Source of the DNA: Phytophthora quininea
Taxonomy: Eukaryota > Oomycota > Peronosporomycetes > Peronosporales > Peronosporaceae
Assembly (NCBI GenBank): GCA_011947345.1
Contig: JAAVTG010000190.1
Coordinates: 1 to 64,000, forward strand
Length of the DNA stretch: 64,000 nt
Direction of reading: 5' to 3'
A program made the translations under genes and the position numbers. Positions 10,429-20,190 of this stretch are shown one piece after another. The notes under the pieces are model-generated. The model had not been told where the DNA came from and searched no databases. It saw nothing but the letters and a program-made list of their open reading frames with translations. The first letter of the stretch is position 1. Each line of letters starts with the position of its first letter.

Positions 10429-10448
10429 TAAATTGGAGAATGAGAGAA
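10429..10448 (-). promoter_or_regulatory. Orphan Inr+FPR-type promoter, relic copy F
   Basis: The minus strand reads ACTTCTCTCATTCTCCAATT. It matches the promoters of copies B, D and E, but no signal-peptide frame follows within 200 bp. It is probably what remains of a sixth copy. Confidence 0.5.
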
Positions 10449-10782
10449 GTTTGCTCCGAGTCAAGCATAAGCCACCTGCGCAGGGTTATCTTCGCTAACA
10501 AAGCAAACTTACGCATTCCGGACGACTTTCCGTGGCTCAGTAATCATGGCTCGCCCCATAAGCTACTCGAGCCGTAATATAGGATGGACGATTCGAGTCA
10601 AAGCAACTTTCACAAAAAAATCTTTGCGTTAAGCAGTTAGGGCAGCCCTACCTCCGAGTGTATTTAATCCTATTGCAGCATGTACAATCAACAATGATGT
10701 CAACTTCCGAGTCGGTGGCGTCCTGCATTCGAACGACATGTAGAAGATCTACTAGTATCGACTGGACTAGTGCGATGGCGCA

Positions 10783-11097
10783 TCACGGCTTCCGCTTGCG
10801 ACTCGAGCCACTGTGTTTGCTCTTCTTGGGCTTCTTCTTCTTGTCGTGGATCGACTCCAGCATTGGAATCTGCGAGTCCTTTCGCGCCGAGGAGCCATGC
10901 ATTTGCGACTCCTTCTGTTGAGAGTGCGGCATCGCGACTGCCACGGGGTTCACCATGACCCCCGGGTTCTTGAGTTGCTGTGCTTCGACCGCCGCTCGCT
11001 CCCGTTCGCGCTTATCTTCCTCCGCCGCAGCGACGCAGCATACGCCACAAAGCACGGCACACAACAAGCAGCCGCAGACGTCCTCGGCCTCACTCAT
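10783..11097 (-). CDS. Small Cys-rich protein with a lysine-rich tail (104 aa)
   Basis: From the ATG at 11097 the frame encodes 104 residues. Residues 7-24 (VCGCLLCAVLCGVCCVAA) are hydrophobic with five cysteines, which could be a membrane-anchoring, possibly acylated segment. A charged stretch follows (EEDKRERERAAVEAQQLK), and the tail is strongly basic (KKKKPKKSKHSGSSRKRKP). No family was recognised. It diverges from the RRM/CCCH gene, with about 350 bp between start codons. Composition and clear start and stop suggest a real gene; an intron cannot be excluded. Confidence 0.5.
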   Translation of the reverse strand: MSEAEDVCGCLLCAVLCGVCCVAAAEEDKRERERAAVEAQQLKNPGVMVNPVAVAMPHSQQKESQMHGSSARKDSQIPMLESIHDKKKKPKKSKHSGSSRKRKP

Positions 11098-11446
11098 TGT
11101 TGGTAAGCGGTTGCTGCTGCTCTGTCGGTGAATCGATCAATGAAAGAGAGAGACTGCATTGCACAGCAGCAGCTTAGGCGGCCCAACTAGCCGGACCGCA
11201 CGAGATGGTTTTCCACGAAACGGGTAGAGCCTAATAGACAGACGCCAGCATCGCATCAATGTCTCGATCCAGCAGCAAGTGTTGTAACATCGATTAACTG
11301 CAACGTCAGGCTGAACGCTTTTGCGCGTCGTTTCAAGATCACGAACACAACTTACGTTTCTTATCGTATACAAAACACATTTTACATCTACCTAAAAGAC
11401 TATTCTGCTACCATTGGCCGCTGGCGTATCAAAGCAGCAATTGGCG

Positions 11447-13063
11447 ATGGCGGACGGCGACCTGTGGCGCGACCGCAACAAGGTGTTCGTGGCGGGGTTG
11501 CCGCTCCACGTGGACGACGATGCGCTGTACAGCAAGTTTAAGCCGTTCGGAGAGATGCACCAGACCAAGGTGGTCTACGACAACAAGACGGGCCGCTCCA
11601 AGGGCTTCGGCTTCGTCACCTTCTGCGAGTACACGCACGCGCTGGATGCGGTGGACCAGCTGAACCAGAGCAAATGGGAGAAGCGCACGCTCAATGTGCG
11701 CTTCCTGCAGCCCAAGAGCGGCTCTGGTGCGGCTGCCCAAGTGGTCAAGAAGCCCAACAAAGTCATTGGGCCGAGACCCGAGGGCTGCACCACCATCTAC
11801 GTGGGCAACTTGGCCTACGACATCACGGAGGAAGTGCTGCGGAAAGTGTTTGACAAGTGCGGCAGCATCCGAGCCGTGCGCTTCGCAGAGCACATCCAGA
11901 CCAAGGAGTTCCGAGGATTTGGCTATGTGCAGTTCCACGAGGAAGGTCCGTGCGAAGCGGCCGTCAAGTTGGACGGCATGGTGGTCATGGGGCGGCCGAT
12001 GAATATCGACTACGGAGCCAGAGACGAAGGTTACGCGCAAGCCAGAGAAGAGCTGCAGAAGAAGCTCAAGAAAGGCATCTGCCACAAGTTCCAGATGGGC
12101 GAGTGCACGCGCGGAGACGACTGCAAGTTCGCCCACGTCATGCAGGACCAAGACGCGGAAGAGCTCGTGCAGCCTGCTGACCGACCGGTGAATGGAATTG
12201 CAACGCCTGGTGCGTCGCTGGGGGCTGCAGAGACTGCTCCGAAGGGCGAACAGACAAACGCTACGTCAGACGCGCCAGTGTGCATCAACTTCCAGAAGGG
12301 CAAGTGCAAACGCGGTGCGGCGTGCAAGTTCCAGCACCTTCATGGCAGTAATGGCGATGAAGCGGTTGTCGAAGAGAGCGAGTACGCGGAAACTGAGGGC
12401 CAAACAGAGCCGGAGGCGCCGCAGGAAGAGGAGACACAGGCTGATGCAGGCGCTCCGGTCTGCCAGAACTACCGGAAGGGCAAGTGCAAGCGAGGTTCTG
12501 CCTGTCGATTCCGCCACGTTGCTGCATCGCCCGAGGACTATGAAGACGCCGAGGAGACGTGGAAGGCACCTGCTCGTGTGGCGCTCCCAGTCTCCGCTGT
12601 CGCTGAAGTGGCTGTGTGTCGGAACTACCAGAATGGACGATGCAACCGCGGTGCTTCCTGTCGTTTTGCTCACACTGGTCACGTAGCTGAAGCGGCTGCA
12701 ACCAATGCCGTCGAAGAGGTCAGCGAGTACCAGAAGCGCTTCCAGAGTGTGTGTTACAACTGGCAACGCAGCGGATCCTGTGCGCGCGGCAGTAATTGCC
12801 AATTCCAGCACGACGGCGTCGTTCCAGCACCTGAGACGGTAGAGAACGACGTTGAAGCGGAGCCTGCCAAGAGAGAGAAGAAACACAAGAGGGAGACGCT
12901 GGAAGAAGCCAAAGAGGAAGAGGACCAGACATCCAGTAAGAAACACAAGAAACACAAGAAACGTAAAGCTGCTGAGGAAGAGGGGTCCAGGAAGCATAAG
13001 AAACACAAGAAGGACAAGAAGAAACACAAGAAGAGCAAACATCCATCGTCCGATAGCGAGTAA
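11447..13063 (+). CDS. RNA-binding protein with two RRMs and five CCCH zinc fingers
   Basis: Single exon of 538 residues from the ATG at 11447. The first RRM (about 10-90) has RNP2 KVFVAGLP and RNP1 KGFGFVTF; the second (about 113-190) has TIYVGNLA and RGFGYVQF. Five CCCH fingers follow: CHKFQMGECTRGDDCKFAH, CINFQKGKCKRGAACKFQH, CQNYRKGKCKRGSACRFRH, CRNYQNGRCNRGASCRFAH and CYNWQRSGSCARGSNCQFQH. They are separated by acidic linkers. The last 80 residues are Lys/His-rich repeats (KKHKKHKK), probably nuclear or nucleolar targeting. The product should bind RNA in the nucleus; the exact process is unknown. The five similar fingers look like internal duplication. Confidence 0.9.
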   Translation: MADGDLWRDRNKVFVAGLPLHVDDDALYSKFKPFGEMHQTKVVYDNKTGRSKGFGFVTFCEYTHALDAVDQLNQSKWEKRTLNVRFLQPKSGSGAAAQVVKKPNKVIGPRPEGCTTIYVGNLAYDITEEVLRKVFDKCGSIRAVRFAEHIQTKEFRGFGYVQFHEEGPCEAAVKLDGMVVMGRPMNIDYGARDEGYAQAREELQKKLKKGICHKFQMGECTRGDDCKFAHVMQDQDAEELVQPADRPVNGIATPGASLGAAETAPKGEQTNATSDAPVCINFQKGKCKRGAACKFQHLHGSNGDEAVVEESEYAETEGQTEPEAPQEEETQADAGAPVCQNYRKGKCKRGSACRFRHVAASPEDYEDAEETWKAPARVALPVSAVAEVAVCRNYQNGRCNRGASCRFAHTGHVAEAAATNAVEEVSEYQKRFQSVCYNWQRSGSCARGSNCQFQHDGVVPAPETVENDVEAEPAKREKKHKRETLEEAKEEEDQTSSKKHKKHKKRKAAEEEGSRKHKKHKKDKKKHKKSKHPSSDSE

Positions 13064-13228
13064 AGCCAACAGCTCAATGTCAATAGATAGATAGAATTGA
13101 TGTACACAGTTGGCGAACTTGTGAGCTCTTCTAAGGTCCTGTCGTCTAATAGCTTGGGTCTCTACGGTTCCTATCACAAAATGGCTTGCCTGCCCACAAA
13201 CGGCCATCCACAAAAATGCACCAGCAGC

Positions 13229-14325
13229 TTACGCGCTGACGAACTCGTGCTCGAGCACTTTGGTCGCACTGAGGCGCTGCTCCGGGTCCACCGTCAGCAT
13301 CTTGCAGATCAAATCTCGAGCGCTGTCCGACATGCAGACCCAGCCCGGGCAGTCTGTGTCGAACTTGCCCGACAGGATCCGCAGCTGCAGCTCCTCGTCC
13401 GATGCGTTGTCGGTGGGGTCGAACGGGTGGATGCCGCACAGCACAATGTACAGCACCACGCCGAGTGCCCAGACGTCCATGGCGCAGCCCGATTCCCTGT
13501 GCTTGATGAACTCTGGCGAGGCATAGGCGGTGGTGCAGGCCGACGTGCGGTTCACGTTGCGGCGGCTCTGGTCGTGCAGCCGGAACGACTGGCCAAAGTC
13601 GATGAGTCGCATGCTGGCGTCCTTGTCCAGCAGGATGTTCTCGGGCTTGACATCTGCGTGGACCACCTGCTTCGAGTGCAGGTACTGCAGCGCCACGGCC
13701 AGCTCGCGCACCAGCTCCTTGGCGCGCGGCTCGTCGAACACCCCGTGCTCCACCAGGTCGTCGTAGAGCTCTCCACCCTGCACCAGCTCGGTGACCAAGA
13801 CGTACGCGTCGTTAGTCTCGAAGGCGTCTCGCAGCTGCAGCAGGTTGTGCGTGCCGCCCACTTGCTTCAGGATGTCCACTTCTTGCATAAAGTTTCTGTT
13901 GAACAGCAAAATTAGAATTGACGCACTTCAACTGCAGGACCATCACTCTTTCGACGTACTCTTTCGTGGTCAGCTGCTTGGACACGCGCTTAATGGCGAC
14001 GCGCGTTCGAGGCCTTGTGGCGGCCGACGTGCACCAGGCCGAAGCCTCCTTCGCCGATGACGTTCTCCATCTCGTACTCCTGCTGCAGGCGGCTGCGTGT
14101 GAGGCGCCACGTGTCTATAGCGCGCTGCTGCTTGAGCGCCGACTGCACGGCGTGGGGCATGATCAGCGCGCTGCCGGCGTCGGCGCCAAGAGGGCGGCGC
14201 AGCGCAGCGTCCTGTCGCGCCGGGTCGGAGAGCCCGCTGCAGGCTGCCGCGGCAGCACACAGCGCGGCGGCGCCGGCCATGCGACGCGGCAGACGCAGGA
14301 GACAGCGGCCGTCGTTGAAGGCCAT
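13229..14325 (-). CDS. Protein kinase, CAMK-like, non-RD (HAD) catalytic loop
   Basis: Two exons: 14325-13960 and 13895-13229, joined over a 64-nt intron with a GTACGT donor. Exon 1 carries the glycine loop GEGGFGLVHVG. The VAIK lysine follows in another frame because one base seems missing in the CGCGCG run at 14000-14005. Exon 2 has the alpha-C helix FMQEVDIL, the catalytic loop HADVKPENILL, DFGQS, ASPEF (the APE site), DVWALGVVLY and the C-lobe. The overall layout is CaMK/CHK-like. In the catalytic loop the usual HRD arginine is alanine, so activation-loop control must differ from RD kinases. The catalytic Asp, Lys and Asn are kept, so activity is likely. About 110 residues precede the kinase domain. 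Confidence 0.8.
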
Positions 14326-15481
14326 GGCACTCCGCTTGTTCTCGAGCTGGCACGATGGAGAATGGCGAGACTGCTGCAGGGGTTGACCTGGCCCACCCGT
14401 TTTGAAACGGCGACTCAGAATTCAGCGTCATGATGGGCGACAAGATCAGACGAGGCGAAATTAGCATAGAGACAGCGACGACAACCCGCGGAATTGCTCT
14501 GACGAGTAAGACTGAAGGCAACCTGTTCTTGTAGTGACCTCTTTGGCGCGCGCCGAGCGGCGTGTGAGCAGTTTCGAGTACTATTAAGCTATCCTCGGCC
14601 GGCCTGGGTTTCCCCGCAAGTGAGTGCGCGCGTGACAACACTGCGTTGGCGGGGCTGCTTCGTCACATGTGAAAAACGGAACAAGGTTTTCCCCATCCTT
14701 CAACACTGTGCAAGGCAACTTGCTCGTTCCCGTTCTCCATCCAGGCCTTGGACTCGAGCCCGCGTTCTCCCGTCTTCTTGGTCAACGAGAGGAAGCCCGC
14801 TCGCTGCTGAATTTGCTGCGGGGCAACCTGGGTTGTTGCAGCGCGAGAATCCGGCAGTCTGCTGGCGAGTCGGTTTTTCGTGCCGCCTATCTTGCATGGC
14901 GCACCGTCGACTCGACGAGGGCAAGACAGTCGCTCGCTCGGACGCGTGCCGTGTTGCCACCGCGAAGCCGTCCGGGCAGCTCCAGTCGGCAACGGTCGTT
15001 GCCTTTCAATTGCCGTCAGCCAAGCAGAACTTCGAACATCCCGGTCAGTCCGTTGTCACGTGAAACGCAAATAACTTGCTTCAACTAGTAGATCTAATAA
15101 GGAGGAGGAGGCATGCGGTGCTGCTGCGCAAGCACCGCTGGCTGTACATGTAGTCAAGCCTCCCACGAGCTCAGAAACGCTGAGCATAAAAAGCGAGCTT
15201 GACGGCCTCTCGGCAACTTGCAAGCAAGGATTTAGCTTATTTTTATTCCCCGTGTAAGAACGAGAGCAAAACATCATCTTGTCGAGCACTGTGTTCGTGC
15301 TCGAAGAGCGCTATTGGCTTTTATATTACGGGCGAATCTTGATTGCGCACGTCATTCTTCAACAAGAGAAGCAGGAGACACAACAGATTTTTTCCGCTAT
15401 CACGGCTGCATCACAGCGAGGCATCTCATCGAGCCAGCAGCTACTGTGGGCGACCTTGGTGTCGCCAACGACGTCTGCACG
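14326..15481. other. Intergenic stretch, no gene recognised
   Basis: Overlapping open frames on both strands are Arg/Ser-rich and lack motifs. It contains the kinase promoter and the left flank of the hAT relic. No terminal inverted repeat was identified by eye. Confidence 0.45.
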
Positions 15482-17808
15482 ATGTCGCTGGAACCACCAG
15501 TGTCGGTGAAGCAAGCTGTCGAGGCGTGGCAGGACATGGGTGGATTCACGAGATTTCCTATGCAGCCGCGAGAGAAGTCATTCATCTTTGGCTGGGGCGT
15601 GCGAGTCAAGTTCACGGACAACGGGAAGGAGAGGGTTGGATTTATTTGCATGGCTGACGAGGCCTGTCGAACGGACCCAGACGGTGAGAACCTGGTGATA
15701 TTGTCAATGGGGAAAACAACTGCAGCCACCAAGCACTTACGTGTCGTGCACCAGTTGATGTCGCCCAAAACAGCAAAAGAGAGCGAGACCAAGAGAAAAC
15801 GTGAAGAAGAAATTGAGCACTTGCGCTCATCAGGGTTATACAGGAATAATCCAGCTCGCTTGAACCTCCTACTTGAAACGTTGCGCATTATCAACCATAA
15901 CTTGCCGCTGAGCATGGGTGAATATAAAGAGTCCCGACTTCAAGAAGCACTAGTGATTAAGGAAGCCATGAAGGTCACAGCCACCGAGGAGCGCATCAAG
16001 GAGTCGATTGTTGAGCTGTACTCGTCGACGCGGAAGGAGATAATTGAATTGATGGAAATTAATCGGAAATTGTACCCGGTGTTCACCATGGTTGCTGATT
16101 TTTGGACTTGCAAGACTACATCGGAGAAGTACCTTAGTCTTCGAGTGTACATGATTGACCAAAACTGGGAATTCAAATCGGTGCTTCTAGGAACACGCAA
16201 GTTTAATCCTGCTTATGGAGATCGAGATGGTGGAATCAGAAACCATTCCTTACGTGGGTTAAACGAACTCTGGAGGACTTCAACCTGACTACGAAGGACT
16301 TTTATGGTGCTACAAGTGGCGGTGGTGGAGATGTAAAGGTCTGCTGACCGATGAACTACACCTAAAGTGGATGTGGCGCACCGCTCACTTGATCAATGCT
16401 GCTACTAAGTCGGGATGCGGTTTGAACGACAACAAGAAGCACGAAAATGACGGTATGACAGCGCTGGTGTCAAAAGTACTACGGACCATTTATCAAATTC
16501 GAAGCGTGAGCGTCACTGGAGATTTGTTCGGGCAGCTCTGCAAGACTTTGACGTCAACCGGCACAACAAAGCTCAAAAATTATTCAGCTGCCCGATTTTT
16601 AACAATTCCAAGTCGATACGTCGCGTTTTGAACCTGTGGCTTGCTGTTGAAGCATGGTATGAAGAACGAAAGAAAAAGCACTCCGTGACAATACGGCTCC
16701 TATTGTGTTCCCTTGCTGGCGAAAAAACAATTTAATCCATATGCTTTCGATTCTTTAACCGATGGGCGATGTGATACGTTCGTACCAAGCGGAAAGCGCA
16801 GTTCAGGTTAGTGTGCTCATGGAATTGTACAGAGTTCGAATGGAGACCTTGAACTCAGAGCAGCCCGTTCGCCATTACCTATCCACTGAAAAATCCCTAT
16901 TTGGATTGATCCTAGCGAGATCACTTCTCTAGCTATAACTACCCGGCGTTTACTCTGTGCAGCTCTCAATAAGCGGTTCTTTATTCGTTACTATGACTCC
17001 AGTGCCATGGATACGACGGATTTCGTTGCTGAGATGCAGTTAAGGCTCCATCCCATCTGGAAGAGACCAACACGTAACATCAATAAAGTTGTCGCGCTGA
17101 TCTCCAGACAACACCGGCTAGACTCTTATGCGCGCTCGAAGAAGCTAAAAGAAGTGAACGACAAGGTACGAGATCAATTGTGCGAATTACTTCAGACTGT
17201 TGCTGATACAACTGAGGTGCTGGAACCACCACGAAGTCAGCCTAGTACTTATTTTGATCCCCTTGAAGAAATGTTTGCTTCTCCTCCGGCCCCACAAGCA
17301 CCAAATGTTAACGCTACTAGTCAAACACAGCGCCGCATCAACGAGGAGATGGACAGGTGGAAAAAATGACCCTCTTACTGCTGTGCGCAATGACAAGGGC
17401 GCCCCGGAGTCGCTCCTTTCATTCTGGGCTCGAGTCGGGCATAACGGCACTTACAGATTGTTGCCGAAGGCGGTCAAGATGTTGTTTGTGATCCCATTTT
17501 CTTCGTGCCAAATCGAACGCGACTTCATTGTCAGTGGAAGCATGGTGACAAGTCAGCGTACTAGTCTATCGGCACCCAACATTGATATGTGCTGCTTTTT
17601 GAATCGAAACCGAGAGTACGTCGATCTCCTGCAATGTGAAAAAATCGCTCCGGGTAAGCATACTGAGCATATGCCGTCTTGCTTTACGCTTCCACTTGAT
17701 TTGGACGTGGACATGAACCTGGATTTGTACGCCGAGGACACGTTGGCCACATTCGTCTCAAGCGCAAGCTTGTATGATGACCAAGAGGAGAAGGAAAACA
17801 CAATATAG
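15482..17808 (+). mobile_element. Degenerate hAT-family transposase
   Basis: The N-terminal part (ATG at 15482, frame to 16288) carries a hAT RNase-H-like start: FTMVADFWTCKTTSEKYLSL, then an extended strand and SVLLGTRKF. From 16289 the homology continues in broken frames (DFYGATSGGGGDVK, then CTAHLINAAT-like sequence). The C-terminal hAT dimerisation domain is at about 17380-17640: SLLSFWARVGHNGTYRLLP, FVIPFSSCQIERDFIVSGS, SAPNIDMCCFLNRN. At least three frame breaks and an internal stop show that it is inactive. Ends and the 8-bp duplication were not found. Confidence 0.75.
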
Positions 17809-18298
17809 CGTTGTCTAGCTGTCACTACCGCAGACCAAAGTATCATCAACAACAAATATCCATTCGACTGCACCTGAGCCTCACACAAACCCTGCGCTGC
17901 TACCAACGAATTGGAAATCCGTGCTGCTGAAAAGACCGGCTTCACATCCACGTTGCCAACACAATGAATGAATAACTCCACTTTTGCATGAAAGCAATCG
18001 CGTATGTTGGTTATCCTTTTTCAAACTAGCAGTTCGCCGATTTTCCAGTTTGCATCGCAATCTCATTATCGACACAGCCACCGCATCACAAATTGACACC
18101 CTCGCCGTCACCGGTTTTTGTTGTAGCTACTTGAGCGGCTTGTGTCGCGGCGCAGCAGCCTCCGCCCTCTCGGCAACTTCCCGCTGCGCATCGGTAATAA
18201 CTCTCTGGCGATCTACCCTTGACGATGATCGTCGTCCACCACGCGTTGATCGCGGCAGCGTCTGCTCAGTGGCTGCCGCACGGAAGAGCTCTGATTTA
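17809..18298. other. Intergenic stretch
   Basis: No coding signal with support was seen between the hAT relic and the coiled-coil gene. It may hold the 3' end of the hAT element. Confidence 0.4.
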
Positions 18299-20034
18299 TT
18301 AGATCTGGAGACTGGGGGCGAAGCAGCTGTGGTGAACGTTTTGGAGGCTGCGTGAGTGAATCGCGAGCCATACTTGTCTTCCGAGAACTGACGAGGGATT
18401 CTCGCATTTTTTGCTGGAAGTAGCGATCTTCTTCAGACAATTCGTCGTCATCACTGCAACTACCCCCGAAGAAGTTGATTGAGTTGCAGTTGGGTGGGGT
18501 GAAACAGATTGTATGACAGCGTCTCGAATGATTTGAATCACCTCATTTACACTCTGCTCGACCGACTGCTTGATCGATGCTGATATACTCGGCGTGGGTA
18601 CTTGTTCTGCAGTTCCATTTGCCAAATCCCGCCGACCAGGATCTCCCCGAACTGCGCCAGCAATATTCTCACTCTTGATCGGGATCTGCAAGCTCATGCC
18701 TTGTTCGCCTTCGGGTTCACACTTAATCTGGCTCTGCATTTCAGCTACTTGTTTTACTACTTCATCACGCACCAATTCCTCTATCTGCTCATGGAGAACG
18801 GATTCATCTGATTGTCGTGATTCCCTGGCGCCATTCACACAGAATTGTTGAAATTGATCCCGCAGTATTGACGTAGCATCGGCCTGCCGCTGAGTGGCCA
18901 GATTGATCTCCGACTGCGCCGTCGTCAGTGCTCGCTGTACTTGCACTTCAATGTGACGCTCCGCCTTCGCTGTCTCGTCAAGCACGAGTTTCCGAACAGC
19001 TTCTCGCAGCAGCGCTTCCGACGTTGGGGGTGAGGTCGAGGCCAGGTCTTGCTTCAATTCATCACGCGCCATCTTAAAGCCCAGCTCCAATGAGCGTTCA
19101 ATGTGCTCTTTCATTTCATTTGTTGACTTTTCCTGCAAATGGTGCACAAGTTCAGTGGCTTGACGGGATATGTACTCGGCCGCACCCTTGTCCTTCAACT
19201 GGTCTTCGACATGCTGTATACGCATTGCCAGCGCGTCACAGTTTCCTCCAACTTTGATCGATAATTGAGCCTCCAAGTGCCTCACGCCCTCCGAGCAAGC
19301 TGATTCCATGGCTTCGTACAACCGCTGCACTTCCGACATCGCTTGACCCAGCTTGTTCGCGACCCCTTGTTCAATTTTCAGCCGCTGATCCTCTTGCACA
19401 GCCTGTAAGTGCACGAGTTGGTCACGAATTACAGTCTGCGCTCCCACTAATTCTCACTGGAAACGCTCGGCGATTGCTTGTTGCGGGACCGTCAGCTGGT
19501 TCATCGTCGACTCTGCAGCGGCCTGCACTGCCATCAGCGCAGCACTCTGTGCTTCATTTTGCCCTTGTTGCTGGGTCTGCAAGACCAAATGCTCTGCGGC
19601 GAGGGCTTGCGTTTGTGCGAAGAAGTACTGAGCGATCTTGGCCAAGTGTTCTCCAACGCCAGGAACTAGCTCCACGCTTGTCGGTTGCAACGCTGTCTCC
19701 TCATGCTGCTCAACGATTGCCGTTTCAGCTACAGCAAAGTCCTGCTCCGGGAGTTCGGGTGAGCGGCTTGGGCAGCAGCTTGAGCGGCGGCTTGAGCGCG
19801 AGTTAACACCATTGTGGCGTCTAGCAGCGCTTGAAGATCGCGAGAATATTTCCGTTTTATGACGGGAGAAGGAAGCAAGCGAGCGAGCCTTTTGAAACTG
19901 ATCGTTCTCCCCTTCAAGAAGATAGCGTGGTGGAATTGTAAAACCTCGGCAATTTGATTCCCAAGGTTTTCGATGACCTGCTCTGTTGCGAGAAGCAGCT
20001 TCTTACTATCTTCGTGGGAGGTAGTTGCCTTGGT
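18299..20034 (-). pseudogene. Coiled-coil protein gene interrupted by TGA and a frame break
   Basis: Reading from 20034 down, the open frame encodes ATEQVIENLGNQIAEVLQ, a basic stretch and an Ala/Gln repeat (AQAAAQAAAQAA). The frame then shifts near 19760 to EQDFAVAETAIVEQHEETAL and continues as a long Gln/Glu/Lys-rich coiled coil to 18299. A single in-frame TGA lies at 19456-19454; both sides are otherwise open for hundreds of bases. The sequence has no recognised domain. Either the gene is newly dead, or the TGA is bypassed by a short intron or is an error. The 5' exon was not found. Confidence 0.5.
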
Positions 20035-20190
20035 TTAACTTTGCCAGCAGCGCCTGAAACGCAACGCACTTCAACACGTTGCTTGCATCGAGGCACCAGT
20101 AAGAAACGCAAAAAGATACTTTCATTCTTGATCAACAACTTCCACCTCACACAAAGTTGGTGCTGTAGCTGTCCTTGACTATGAGCTCGC

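Noticed and set aside
11429..12151. Long minus-strand open frame opposite the RRM/CCCH gene
   Set aside because: It mirrors a high-GC coding region; the plus-strand product has seven recognisable domains.
14620..15088. Overlapping open frames of 80-150 codons between the kinase gene and the hAT relic
   Set aside because: Several frames on both strands overlap and are Arg/Ser-rich; none has a start context, domain or splice sites that favour it.
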